A stretch of 22,882 nt of DNA. Source: Gemmatimonas sp. UBA2094. GTDB lineage: Bacteria; Gemmatimonadota; Gemmatimonadetes; Gemmatimonadales; Gemmatimonadaceae. Both the position numbers and the translations under genes were made by a program. The notes under the pieces are model-generated. The model did not search any database, was not told the origin of the DNA, and worked only from the letters and a program-made list of their open reading frames with translations. The DNA lies in assembly GCA_002331565.1 (NCBI GenBank), contig DCZC01000229.1, positions 9,257-32,138 on the forward strand, given 5' to 3'. Below, in pieces: positions 14,832 to 22,882 of the stretch. Position 1 is the stretch's first letter. Every line of letters starts with the position of its first letter.

Positions 14832-17189
14832 ATGCTTCGAGATCAGACGACTAGTCCGTCCGCGACGGGCTCCGCCACCACCGCCCACTTGGGTGCGCTG
14901 GCGGTGTGCACCGCGGCGGCGCTGCTGCTCCTGTGGCCCCTGTTCACCGGACAGATTTTGTTCGGCGGCGGCCGCTCCGACATGTTCATCGCCGGCTACT
15001 CGTTCCGCCTCTTCGGCGCCGAGTGGTTCAAGGAGACCGGCAGAATCCCGCAGTGGAATCCGTATCTGTTCGGCGGGCTGCCGTACATCGGCGCCATGCA
15101 CGGCGACATCTTCTATCCGTCCGCGTGGCTCCGGTGGCTCATGCCCACCGATCTCGCCATTACTTACGCCATGGCGCTGCATTTCGTGCTCGCCGGCTGG
15201 TTCATGTACCGCCTCGCACGGTCGCTGGGGCTCGGGTGGGGAGCCGCCATCGTGGCCGGCGTCGCCTACGAACTCACCGGCATCGTGGCGTCGCAGATGA
15301 GCCCTGGCCACGACGGGAAGCTGTTCGTGTCGGCGCTCACCCCGCTGAGTTTCTGGGTGCTGCTCAACGCGATTCGCCATCAGAAGACGTGGGCGTTCGG
15401 CGCCTTCGCCATCACCGTGGCGCTCATCATTCTGGGCCACTACCACATGGCCTACTTCCTGATGCTCGCGTTGGGGCTGTGGGCGTTGTACCTGGTATTC
15501 TGGGATCCCGAGCGGCCGGCCGACGTGAAGCCGTTGCCTACGCTGGCCCTCGCCGCAGGAGCCGTGGCGGTGGGACTCGGCATCACGGCGTTGCAGGTCA
15601 TGCCGTTCTTTGCCTACATCCCCTTCTCGCCGCGCGCCGACGGCGCCACCGATCTGGGGTGGGAATTCGCCACCAGCTACGCCCTGCCGCCCAGCGAAGT
15701 GTTCACGCTGCTGCTGCCGCAGTTCAACGGCGTGCTCGATCACTACTGGGGCAGTAACCCCATCAAGTTCCACACCGAGTACATGGGGGCGCTGCCGTTG
15801 GTGCTGGCCGCCTTTGCTGTCGGTGACAAAACGCGCCGCACGATGGCGCTCACGCTCGCCGGCTTCGCGCTCTTCTTCCTCCTGCTGTCGTTCGCCGGTC
15901 ATACGCCATTCTACCGGCCGTTCTACGAGTTCCTGCCGCTGCTCAAGAAGATTCGCGCCATGGGCATGGTGTTCTACCTGCCGGCGTTCTTCGTGTGCCT
16001 CCTCGCGGGCATGGGAGCCGAACGCGTGTTCGCGCGCTCCGTGAGCCTGAAGACGGTGCTTGGTGTGGGTGGGGCCGTGGTTCTCGTCGCGCTGCTCGGG
16101 GCAGTGGGCGGGTTGCAGGGACTCGCCGAATCGCTCGCCATCAACGAGCGCTACGAGGCGGTCGTGGGCAACGCCGCGTATCTGCAGAGTGGCGCCGTGC
16201 GTTTGCTGCTCTTCGCGGTGGCTGGCCTGGCGGTGCTCGTGCTTACGGTGAGCGGCAAGCTCGCGAAGCCCGTGGCGACCGGTCTGCTTGCCGCCGTCGT
16301 GGCGCTCGACCTGTGGAGCGTGAACAAGGAGTTCTACACGTTTTCGCCGCGCGCCACGGAACTGTTCGCCGACGATGCCATCACGACCAAGCTGAAGGAT
16401 GTGAAGCCACCGTATCGTGTGCTCGACGCTGCCAATGCGTACGGCTGGTCGTTGCTCATGGCGTACAAGGTGCCCTCCGCGCTTGGCTACCATGGCTTCG
16501 AACTGCAGCGCTATCGGGAGTTGGGCGGTAAGGACGGCGGGTGGCAGAATCTCTTCTCGCCCAACCTGCTCGACCTCATGGCCGTCCGGTATCTCGTGCT
16601 CCCCGATACGCAGGCCGTTCCGGGCTTTCATCAGGTGGTGCCGAAGATCACCACCACGTTCGGCACCCCCGCGGTGCTCTACGAGCGTGACGCCCTCCCG
16701 GCCTATGCGCGTGTGCTGCCGGCATCGGCCAAGCTCGCGCCGGCGCAGGCGGTGGCCACCATCGTCGATCAGCGATTCCCGGTGAGCCGGGTCGTGATCC
16801 TCGATGATACCGCCACCGTAACGTCGCCCGCTGCGGCGCCGCCCTTTGTCGAGCCGAGGGCGACGGCCACGGTGACCATGTGGCAGCCGGGGGCCATGGA
16901 GATCCAGGTGACCGGCGCGGAAAGCGGTCCGTCGCATCTGGTGGTGAGCGAGAACTGGTACAAGGACTGGAGTGCCCAGGTGGATGGCAAGCCCGGGGTC
17001 GTGCGTCGCGCCGATCACTCGCTGCTCAGCGTCGATCTCCCCCCCGGCGCCAAGTCGGTCACGCTCACGTTCTCGTCGCCCGAGTATGCGACGGGCAAGA
17101 TGGTCAGCCTGGTGTCACTCCTCATGGCGTTCGGCATGATGGGCGCAGGCTTCGCCATGACCCGTCGTCATGCAACAGCCGCCGCGTAA
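14832..17189 (+). CDS. YfhO-family polytopic membrane protein (probable GT-C-type glycosyltransferase)
   Basis: The product is 785 residues. Residues 1-20 are polar, then about a dozen membrane segments run to about residue 500 (for example LGALAVCTAAALLLLWPLF and LALAAGAVAVGLGITALQVM), followed by a large extracytoplasmic part and a final membrane segment near 760-777. The first loop holds IPQWNPYLFGGLPYIG with acidic residues nearby, the pattern of the YfhO family. Bacillus YfhO is implicated in glycosylation of lipoteichoic acid; the family is related to GT-C enzymes that use lipid-linked sugars. In this organism the acceptor is unknown. It is probably the first gene of a three-gene run with the peptidase lipoprotein (16-base gap) and a permease (10-base gap). 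Confidence 0.85.
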   Translation: MLRDQTTSPSATGSATTAHLGALAVCTAAALLLLWPLFTGQILFGGGRSDMFIAGYSFRLFGAEWFKETGRIPQWNPYLFGGLPYIGAMHGDIFYPSAWLRWLMPTDLAITYAMALHFVLAGWFMYRLARSLGLGWGAAIVAGVAYELTGIVASQMSPGHDGKLFVSALTPLSFWVLLNAIRHQKTWAFGAFAITVALIILGHYHMAYFLMLALGLWALYLVFWDPERPADVKPLPTLALAAGAVAVGLGITALQVMPFFAYIPFSPRADGATDLGWEFATSYALPPSEVFTLLLPQFNGVLDHYWGSNPIKFHTEYMGALPLVLAAFAVGDKTRRTMALTLAGFALFFLLLSFAGHTPFYRPFYEFLPLLKKIRAMGMVFYLPAFFVCLLAGMGAERVFARSVSLKTVLGVGGAVVLVALLGAVGGLQGLAESLAINERYEAVVGNAAYLQSGAVRLLLFAVAGLAVLVLTVSGKLAKPVATGLLAAVVALDLWSVNKEFYTFSPRATELFADDAITTKLKDVKPPYRVLDAANAYGWSLLMAYKVPSALGYHGFELQRYRELGGKDGGWQNLFSPNLLDLMAVRYLVLPDTQAVPGFHQVVPKITTTFGTPAVLYERDALPAYARVLPASAKLAPAQAVATIVDQRFPVSRVVILDDTATVTSPAAAPPFVEPRATATVTMWQPGAMEIQVTGAESGPSHLVVSENWYKDWSAQVDGKPGVVRRADHSLLSVDLPPGAKSVTLTFSSPEYATGKMVSLVSLLMAFGMMGAGFAMTRRHATAAA

Positions 17190-17205
17190 CCTTCACCGAA
17201 TCCCC

Positions 17206-18222
17206 ATGCGACTTTCTTCCCGGCTCTTCATTGCATCCCTGTGCACGCTCGCTGCGTGCGGCGGTGAAACGGCGTCGAACAACGACGCGGTGCAGTCTGC
17301 AGGTACCGCGGCCGACAGCACCGCGCTGGCCGCTGCGGCCACCCTCGCGCTCGGCCCCGGCGAGGCGATGCTCGCCGTGCCCGGCGGACGCATCTGGTAC
17401 AAGGTGAGTGGCACCGGCACCGGTACGCCCATGTTTCTCATTCACGGCGGTCCGGGAATGGGGAGCTTCTATATGAAGTCCATGGAAGCGCTGGGCGATG
17501 ACCGCCCCGTCGTGCGCTATGACCAACTGGGTACCGGCAAGTCGGATCGCATGACCGACACCGCGCTCATGAAAATTCCGCGCTACGTCGAGGAACTCGA
17601 CTCCCTGCGTCGCGCGCTCAAGTACGACAAGGTCGTCCTCAACGGCAATTCGTGGGGCACGATCGTCGCCATCGAGTACTACAAGGCGCACCCCGACAAG
17701 GTGGCAGGCATCCTCTTCAGTGGCGAGGCGTTCGACATCGCCGCGGCCGAAAAGGAGATCAACAAGGCGGTGGCGCAGCTCTCGCCGGAAGCGCAGAAGG
17801 CGTTCGCGCAGTACAACGTGGACAAAAACCTCGAGGCCCCCGCGTACAAGAAGGCGGTGGACGAGTTCTACGCGAAGAACGTGTGGCGCCATCCCGTCAT
17901 GGCCGACGTGGACTCCACCATGCAGCTCATGGGCGCCGAGCAGTACCGCTACTTCCAGGGTGAGAACGAAACGATGATCGTGGGCGCGCTGCGCGGATAC
18001 AATGCCGTGCCCGATCTCCCGAAGATCAAGGTGCCCGTGCTCATGACCACCGGCGAGTTCGACGAGCTTGGTCCCACGCTCATCGAGCAGCATGCGAAGC
18101 TCATTCCTGGCGCGAAGTACATCGTGTACAAGGACGCCGCGCACGTGACGCAGTGGGATGCGGCGGAGCAGAGCGTCAAGGACGCGCGCGCATTCTTCCG
18201 GGCCGTCGACGGCAGGAAGTGA
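17206..18222 (+). CDS. Proline iminopeptidase-like lipoprotein (alpha/beta hydrolase, peptidase S33)
   Basis: The product is 338 residues. The ATG at 17206 is chosen because the lipobox LAAC (Cys18) follows at the correct distance; an ATG at 17170 would overlap the previous gene. After a linker to about residue 50, the hydrolase core shows HGGPGMGS (80-87, oxyanion region), the nucleophile Ser149 in GNSWGT, Asp286 in TTGEFDELGP and His313 in DAAHVTQWD, a complete triad. The cap (about 180-255) is helical. S33 enzymes remove N-terminal proline from peptides; other esters or amides are possible. Most are cytoplasmic, so the lipid anchor is notable: it would act at a membrane facing the periplasm or outside. 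The permease behind it would fit uptake of the released amino acids. Confidence 0.88.
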   Translation: MRLSSRLFIASLCTLAACGGETASNNDAVQSAGTAADSTALAAAATLALGPGEAMLAVPGGRIWYKVSGTGTGTPMFLIHGGPGMGSFYMKSMEALGDDRPVVRYDQLGTGKSDRMTDTALMKIPRYVEELDSLRRALKYDKVVLNGNSWGTIVAIEYYKAHPDKVAGILFSGEAFDIAAAEKEINKAVAQLSPEAQKAFAQYNVDKNLEAPAYKKAVDEFYAKNVWRHPVMADVDSTMQLMGAEQYRYFQGENETMIVGALRGYNAVPDLPKIKVPVLMTTGEFDELGPTLIEQHAKLIPGAKYIVYKDAAHVTQWDAAEQSVKDARAFFRAVDGRK

Positions 18223-18232
18223 GGCGTCCCGC

Positions 18233-19549
18233 GTGACGCAGCGCCACTTCGGGTTCCCCGGGGCCACGTCGGTGCTCGTCGCCAACATGGTGGGTACCGG
18301 GGTGTTCACCTCGCTGGGCTTTCAGGCGCTCGACCTGCACACGGGCGGCGCGCTGCTCAGCCTGTGGATCGTGGGCGGCATCGTGGCTCTGTGCGGCGCC
18401 ATTGCCTATGCGGAACTCGGGGCGCTGCTGCCGCGCTCCGGCGGGGAGTACGTCTATCTCGGACAGGCGTGGCACCCCGTCGCCGGTTTCCTCGGCGGGT
18501 GGGTGAGCATGACGGTGGGTTTTGCCGCTCCCATCGCGTTGTCGAGCATGGCATTCGGTCGGTACCTGTCGGCCATCGTGCCGGTGGACGCCCGCATGGC
18601 GTCACTGGCGATGCTGGGTGTGGTGGTGGCCGTGCACCTCGCCGGCCTCCACGCAGCCAAGCGCTTCCAGGTGGCCATCACGGGAACGCAGCTCTGTCTG
18701 GTAGCGGCCTTTGTGGTGGCCGGCGTGACTTACGGACGTCCCGTGCCACTGGAGAGCGGGCTCGGTGACGGCCGGGCGCTGCAGGAAATGTTCTCGGCGC
18801 CGTATGCGGTATCGCTCGTGTACGTGTCGTTCGCGTTTACCGGCTGGAACGCCGCCGGGTACATCGCCGGCGAAATCGTGAACCCCGAGCGCACCATTCC
18901 GCGGGCAGTGGTGGCGAGCACCCTCGTGGTCACCGCACTCTACCTGCTGCTCAACTTCGCGTTTCTCCGCACGGTGCCGCTGGCCGAACTGGCGGGGAAG
19001 GTGGAAGTGGGAGCGCTGTCGGCGCGGGCGATGTTCGGCGCATGGGGCGGGCAGGCGATGAGCGGGATCATCGCAGCGGTGCTGCTGGCGTCGATCAGCT
19101 CCATGGTCATCGGCAGTTCGCGGGTCACCCAAGCGGTGGCCGAGTCGCTGCCACAGTGGCGCATTCTGGGGGTGCGCGGTACCGACGGAGTCCCGAGAAA
19201 CGCGATCATCGCCCAGGGGTTGCTGATCTTGGTGCTCCTGCTCACCAATTCCTTCGAAGCCGTCATGCTGTATGCCGGCTTCACGCTCAATTTGATGTCG
19301 CTGCTCACCGTGCTCGGCATGATGCGGCTCCGGCGGACGGCGGCCATGATGCCGCGGCCGTACCACGCGTGGGGCTATCCACTCTCGCCGCTGGTGTACG
19401 TGGCGCTCAGCGTGTGGACGCTGGGTACGCTGCTCCTGCAACGGCCCGGCGCTTCACTCGCGGGACTGGCGACGGTGGCCGTGGGGTACGGCATCTGGTT
19501 GCTGGGCAACCGGCGCGCGGCGTCACGCGGCAGTCACCCCGCGCGCTGA
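18233..19549 (+). CDS. APC-superfamily amino-acid permease (LAT-like)
   Basis: The product is 438 residues with about 12 hydrophobic segments. The GTG at 18233 is preferred: GAGG (18221-18224), overlapping the stop of the peptidase gene, is eight bases upstream, and the protein then opens with the standard APC first helix (GATSVLVANMVGTGVFTSLG). This helix carries the G-x-G-x-F break used for substrate binding. The second hallmark, ELGALLPRSGGEYVYL, follows at about residues 62-77. The sixth helix (SFAFTGWNAAGYIAGEIVNPERTIPRA) is also typical of the family. It would carry amino acids by exchange or proton symport in the inner membrane. The gene follows the peptidase by 10 bases and overlaps the convergent amidase 3' end by 16 bases. 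Confidence 0.9.
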   Translation: MTQRHFGFPGATSVLVANMVGTGVFTSLGFQALDLHTGGALLSLWIVGGIVALCGAIAYAELGALLPRSGGEYVYLGQAWHPVAGFLGGWVSMTVGFAAPIALSSMAFGRYLSAIVPVDARMASLAMLGVVVAVHLAGLHAAKRFQVAITGTQLCLVAAFVVAGVTYGRPVPLESGLGDGRALQEMFSAPYAVSLVYVSFAFTGWNAAGYIAGEIVNPERTIPRAVVASTLVVTALYLLLNFAFLRTVPLAELAGKVEVGALSARAMFGAWGGQAMSGIIAAVLLASISSMVIGSSRVTQAVAESLPQWRILGVRGTDGVPRNAIIAQGLLILVLLLTNSFEAVMLYAGFTLNLMSLLTVLGMMRLRRTAAMMPRPYHAWGYPLSPLVYVALSVWTLGTLLLQRPGASLAGLATVAVGYGIWLLGNRRAASRGSHPAR

Positions 19550-20733
19550 GCGGACTGCAGCGTACACGCCGCCGACAGCAGTAGCTCGTCACGCCCGCGC
19601 GCCGCGATCAACGACAACCCCACGGGAGCCCCGTTCACCGTCGCCGCCGGTATCGACAGCTGCGGCAGGCCGCCCAGCCCGGCCACGCACAACAGGGCCA
19701 GCATGCGCTCGCGCACGGCCACGGTGTCCTGCGGCGGGAGATCGAGTCTCGGGGCGACATCCGGTGCGGTGGGCATCACCAGCACCGTATCGTCAGAAAG
19801 TAGTGCATCGAGTCGCGCCCGGATCACGTCGCGGTACGTTGTCATTTGCGCCACCTCATGCGGCTGCACTCGGGACACTGCGTCGAAGCGCGGCGCGATC
19901 TGCGGGCCGAACGTCGGCCGGCACGACTGCACCCACGCGCCGTGCGTACGCCAGATGTCGTCGTACTGCAGCACGCGGAACACCTCGAACCATGCGGCCA
20001 GCCCCTCGTCGGCAACAGTCACGGGCGTCGCGGGTCCCAAATGGCGTTCGACTTCCTTCACCGTGGGTGCGAGTGCCGCGCGCGTGGCCTCGGTCGCGAG
20101 CGCGAAGGCATCGCTGGCCACGACCACGCGCACCTGGGGCATCGACGCCGGAATTTCCGTGCGCAGCAACACGCCGCCGACGCGCACGAGCAACGCCGTG
20201 TCGCGTGTGAACCACCCACAGGTGTCGAAGGTGGGCGCCAGCGGGCACACGCCGTCGAGCGTGATCCGCCCGTGCGTGGGGCGTATGCCGTAGATGCCGC
20301 AGAAACTCGCCGGGGCCCGTACCGAACCGCCGGTGTCACTCCCGATCGCAAAGTCCACCAGACCGCCCGCCACCGCGGCTGCCGAGCCACTCGACGAACC
20401 GCCGGGCACCCGCTCGGGCGCCGCTGGATTGACGGGCGTTCCGTAATGGGCGTTCTCCCCCGTGAGGCTGAACGCCATCTCCTCGGTGTGCGTCTTGCCC
20501 ACCATCCGCGCGCCGGCTGCGAGCAGCTGCGTGAGCACCGACGCCGATACCGGCGCCGGTTCGTGCGTGCTCAGCCAGTCGGGGCTGCCGAACCCCGTGC
20601 GGTGGCCCGCAACATCGAAGATGTCCTTGAGCCCGAAGGCGAGCCCGCTGAGCGGCCCCATTCCCGTGGCGGGCAGCTCCACATGCGTGTGCCGGCAGAA
20701 AGCGTTGAGGACGTCGCGATCGAGGATGGACAC
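19534..20733 (-). CDS. Amidase-signature hydrolase resembling plant AMI1
   Basis: The product is 399 residues, starting at a GTG (20733). The catalytic triad of the amidase-signature family is complete: Lys36 in GLKDIFDVAG, the cis-Ser113 in PGGSSSGSAA and the nucleophile Ser137 in GSDTGGSVRAPAS. The segments TGFGSPDWLSTHE (46-58) and SLTGENAHYGTPVNP are, from memory, close to the plant indole-3-acetamide hydrolase AMI1 and the related amidase domain of Toc64. The length is also near AMI1 and shorter than GatA. It hydrolyses a small amide to acid and ammonia; indoleacetamide is one possibility. There is no signal peptide. It lies 61 bases downstream of a permease on the same strand. Confidence 0.92.
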   Translation of the reverse strand: MSILDRDVLNAFCRHTHVELPATGMGPLSGLAFGLKDIFDVAGHRTGFGSPDWLSTHEPAPVSASVLTQLLAAGARMVGKTHTEEMAFSLTGENAHYGTPVNPAAPERVPGGSSSGSAAAVAGGLVDFAIGSDTGGSVRAPASFCGIYGIRPTHGRITLDGVCPLAPTFDTCGWFTRDTALLVRVGGVLLRTEIPASMPQVRVVVASDAFALATEATRAALAPTVKEVERHLGPATPVTVADEGLAAWFEVFRVLQYDDIWRTHGAWVQSCRPTFGPQIAPRFDAVSRVQPHEVAQMTTYRDVIRARLDALLSDDTVLVMPTAPDVAPRLDLPPQDTVAVRERMLALLCVAGLGGLPQLSIPAATVNGAPVGLSLIAARGRDELLLSAACTLQSAQRAG

Positions 20734-20740
20734 GGTATCG

Positions 20741-20746
20741 AAGGTA
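20741..20746 (-). promoter_or_regulatory. Candidate -10 element before the amidase
   Basis: On the minus strand TACCTT is followed by seven bases (CGATACC) and the GTG at 20733. It is the same hexamer as before the DUF5916 gene, with one base more spacing. It would give the amidase its own transcript although the permease upstream is on the same strand. Confidence 0.4.
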
Positions 20747-20794
20747 GGAGCAATTGGCCGGGAGCAGGCGCCGAGACCATGCAGGTCGGCCGAT

Positions 20795-22111
20795 TCAGGA
20801 GCGCCGGCTGGTCCCCGCCCGCGCTGCCACCAAGTAGAACCCCGTCGCTATCCCCAGCGTCGCCAGCAGCACCGACCATTCGGCCTGCGTGATACTCGTG
20901 AGCAGCCACGCAATGAGCCCGATGGTGATGATCGGCACCGCCGGGCCGCCGGGCACCGAGAACGGTACGGCCCCCTCCTGACGGATGCCGCGCTGGCGCA
21001 ACATGAACGTCGCCGCCGCGCATCCTGCGTACAGCAACAGCGCGGCGAGATTGGAAATCACGGCGAGCTGCTCGAACGAGTTGAACACCGCGAGCGCCCC
21101 CACCAGCGTCGTCTGGATCACGATGGCGACGTGCGGGGTGCGGTACCCCGGATGCACCGAGCCCACCACCTTGGGGAGCAGTCCGTCTGCGGCGAAGCGG
21201 AAGAGCGCGCGCGGTACCGCCAGCGTCATGCCGCTCACGTAGCCGAACATGCTGATGCTTGCCCCCACCAGCAGCAGCAGCCGGCCAGGGGTACCAAGCA
21301 CGCTTTCCGCGGCGAACGCGAGCGGCGCCGCCGTGCTCGTTGCGAGTGACTCACCAAGCAGGCCGGCCGCCACGAGATGCACGGCCAGGTACAGCAGCGT
21401 CACGCCGATCATGGCGATGGCCAGGGCGCGCGGTACCGTGCGCGCCGGGTCACGGATCTCACCGCTTGGCACGAGCGCCGTCTCTACACCACTGAAGGCG
21501 AACACCAGCACGATGGCCGCGCGCGCGAGGCTCGACGGCGACGGCATCTCGCGAATCACCAACTGCTCCGGCTGGATGTAGAACACGCCGATGCCGACGA
21601 ACGCGATGAGCGGCAGCAGCTTCGCCACGCTCGCCACCACGATCAGCTTGGTGCCTTGCTCCACGCCGCGGATATTGATCCACGCGAGCAGCACGAACAT
21701 CGACACGATCACCGGCACGCGCAGCGAGGGCACGCCGAACAGGGCGCCCAGCCCCTCGGCGAATGCGCTCGACACGCCGGCCACCGCTGTGGTACCGAGC
21801 ATCCACAGCAGTACGCCGGCCAGAAAACCCACGTAACGGCCGAACACCGCCTCCACGTACGCATACGGGCCGCCGGTGAGCGTGATGCGACTCCCGGCTT
21901 CCGCGAAGCAGAGCACGACGAAGCCCATCACCGCCGCGCAGATGAGGTACACGAGCGGCGCGGCGGGGCCTGCGGCTGCAGCCGCCCCGGCCGGCAGACG
22001 GAAGATGCCGCCACCGACGGTGACGTTGAAAATGCTGGCCGCGAGGGCCCAAACGCCAACCGCGCGGACCAGTTCCGGTCCGCGCGGCGACGCTGCTGTG
22101 GAAGCAGTCAC
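20795..22111 (-). CDS. APC-superfamily amino-acid/polyamine permease (APA-like)
   Basis: The product is 438 residues with about 12 membrane segments and a short polar N-terminus. The first helix (SIFNVTVGGGIFRLP) shows the G-G-G-I-F break that binds the amino-acid backbone. FAEAGSRITLTGGPYAYVEAVFG (residues about 68-90) is the second family signature, and the FSGVETALVPSGEIRDPARTVPRAL segment marks the sixth helix and following loop. It differs clearly from the other permease in the window. It starts with GTG four bases after the stop of the pyrophosphatase gene, so the two are almost certainly one transcript. The substrate is not determinable here. Confidence 0.9.
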   Translation of the reverse strand: MTASTAASPRGPELVRAVGVWALAASIFNVTVGGGIFRLPAGAAAAAGPAAPLVYLICAAVMGFVVLCFAEAGSRITLTGGPYAYVEAVFGRYVGFLAGVLLWMLGTTAVAGVSSAFAEGLGALFGVPSLRVPVIVSMFVLLAWINIRGVEQGTKLIVVASVAKLLPLIAFVGIGVFYIQPEQLVIREMPSPSSLARAAIVLVFAFSGVETALVPSGEIRDPARTVPRALAIAMIGVTLLYLAVHLVAAGLLGESLATSTAAPLAFAAESVLGTPGRLLLLVGASISMFGYVSGMTLAVPRALFRFAADGLLPKVVGSVHPGYRTPHVAIVIQTTLVGALAVFNSFEQLAVISNLAALLLYAGCAAATFMLRQRGIRQEGAVPFSVPGGPAVPIITIGLIAWLLTSITQAEWSVLLATLGIATGFYLVAARAGTSRRS

Positions 22112-22115
22112 GTGA

Positions 22116-22882
22116 TCAGGCCTTGGAGAGCAGCGGGATGAGCAGGAGGGCCACGATGTTGATGATCTTGATCAGCGGGTTGATTGCCGGGCCGGCCGTA
22201 TCCTTGTACGGATCGCCCACCGTGTCACCGGTGACCGCGGCCTTGTGGGCATCGCTGCCCTTGCCGCCGTGGTGCCCTTCCTCGATGTACTTCTTCGCAT
22301 TGTCCCATGCGCCACCACCGGTGCACATGGAGATGGCGACGAAGAGGCCGGTCACGATGGTGCCCATGAGCAGGCCACCCAGTGCCGCACCACCGAGCAT
22401 GAGTCCCACGATGGCCGGGATCACGAGCGGCAGCAGCGAGGGGAGAATCATCTCACGGATGGCCGCCTTGGTGAGCAGGTCCACCGCGCGATCGTACTGC
22501 GGCTTCTGCGTGCCCTTCATGATGCCCGGTAGCTCCTTGAACTGACGACGCACTTCCTGCACGACGGCGCCCGCCGCGCGTCCCACGGCCGTCATGGCCG
22601 AGGCGCCGAACAGATACGGAATCATGCCGCCGATGAGGAGACCGATCACGACCTTCGGATCGTCGATGGAGAAGTTTACCGGTGCGCCAAGCTTCTCACC
22701 GAGCTTGCTGCTGTAGTCGGCGAAGAGCACCAGCGCTGCGAGACCGGCCGAGCCGATCGCGTAACCCTTGGTGACGGCCTTTGTGGTGTTGCCCACGGCG
22801 TCGAGGGCGTCGGTCGTCTTGCGGATCTCCGGACCGAGATGGCTCATCTCGGCGATACCACCGGCGTTGTCGGTGATGGGGC
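22116..22882 (-). CDS. hppA: Membrane-bound H+-translocating pyrophosphatase, C-terminal part (K+-independent type)
   Basis: The reading frame continues to the window edge, where it reads [13 protein letters not shown], a family hallmark; about 254 residues are visible of a protein usually near 700. [15 protein letters not shown] has Lys and Thr (codons at 22779-22781 and 22770-22772) where K+-dependent enzymes have two Ala/Gly residues, marking the K+-independent, proton-pumping class. [24 protein letters not shown] near the C-terminus holds the conserved acidic and lysine residues of the pyrophosphate site. Several hydrophobic helices lie between. The enzyme cleaves pyrophosphate and pumps protons across the inner membrane. 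The product ends in SKA, four bases before the permease start. Confidence 0.96.
   Translation of the reverse strand, partial: PITDNAGGIAEMSHLGPEIRKTTDALDAVGNTTKAVTKGYAIGSAGLAALVLFADYSSKLGEKLGAPVNFSIDDPKVVIGLLIGGMIPYLFGASAMTAVGRAAGAVVQEVRRQFKELPGIMKGTQKPQYDRAVDLLTKAAIREMILPSLLPLVIPAIVGLMLGGAALGGLLMGTIVTGLFVAISMCTGGGAWDNAKKYIEEGHHGGKGSDAHKAAVTGDTVGDPYKDTAGPAINPLIKIINIVALLLIPLLSKA

Noticed and set aside
1..22882. Defence system, prophage, integrative element or CRISPR array
   Set aside because: I found no integrase, transposase, nuclease, methyltransferase, phage gene or spaced repeat series. The genes are metabolic, transport and envelope functions in uniform GC-rich DNA.

Overview
The window is high-GC, densely coded DNA with no mobile element, CRISPR array, rRNA or tRNA that I can recognise. 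The gene content suggests a chromosomal segment of a Gemmatimonadota bacterium (Gemmatimonas-like). It combines a DUF5916/CBM9-like outer-membrane protein, a SusC/SusD pair, a TolB-propeller amidohydrolase with signal peptide, a YfhO-type membrane protein and a K+-independent membrane pyrophosphatase. This assignment is inferred from gene content and base composition only.

Layout. 2-340: 3' part of a hotdog thioesterase (+), overlapping the tail of a DUF5916 outer-membrane protein (331-2607, -). A divergent 65-bp gap leads to a one-domain PqiA-like membrane protein (2673-3170, +). A small exported protein (3204-3695, -) is divergent from a glutathione-peroxidase-family peroxidase (3797-4285, +), which is followed by a TonB-dependent receptor (4343-6670, +). 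A perfect 19-bp stem terminator (6691-6732) separates this from a SusD lipoprotein (6749-7996, -) and its SusC partner (8008-10872, -). Across a 349-bp divergent gap lies a 1152-residue exported propeller-amidohydrolase (11222-14680, +). Next comes a tight + strand cluster: YfhO-like (14832-17189), S33 peptidase lipoprotein (17206-18222) and APC permease (18233-19549). An AMI1-like amidase (19534-20733, -), a second APC permease (20795-22111, -) and the C-terminal part of H+-pyrophosphatase (22116-22882, -, running off the window) complete it.

How it may work together. SusCD, a proline-iminopeptidase-like lipoprotein, two amino-acid permeases, an amidase and an exported amidohydrolase would fit scavenging of peptides and other nitrogen compounds better than glycan use; no glycoside hydrolase is present. 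The pyrophosphatase next to a permease could help energise uptake. This is inference from neighbourhood.

Most notable non-coding signal. Four start codons (2607, 2673, 3695, 14832) are each preceded at exactly six bases by a TANNNT hexamer, and a fifth (20733) at seven. This is the layout of promoters that give leaderless mRNAs. Other points are 15-bp tandem repeats inside or beside the signal peptides of two exported proteins, and an unusual metal site in the amidohydrolase. I see no clearly new multi-gene system such as a defence island.
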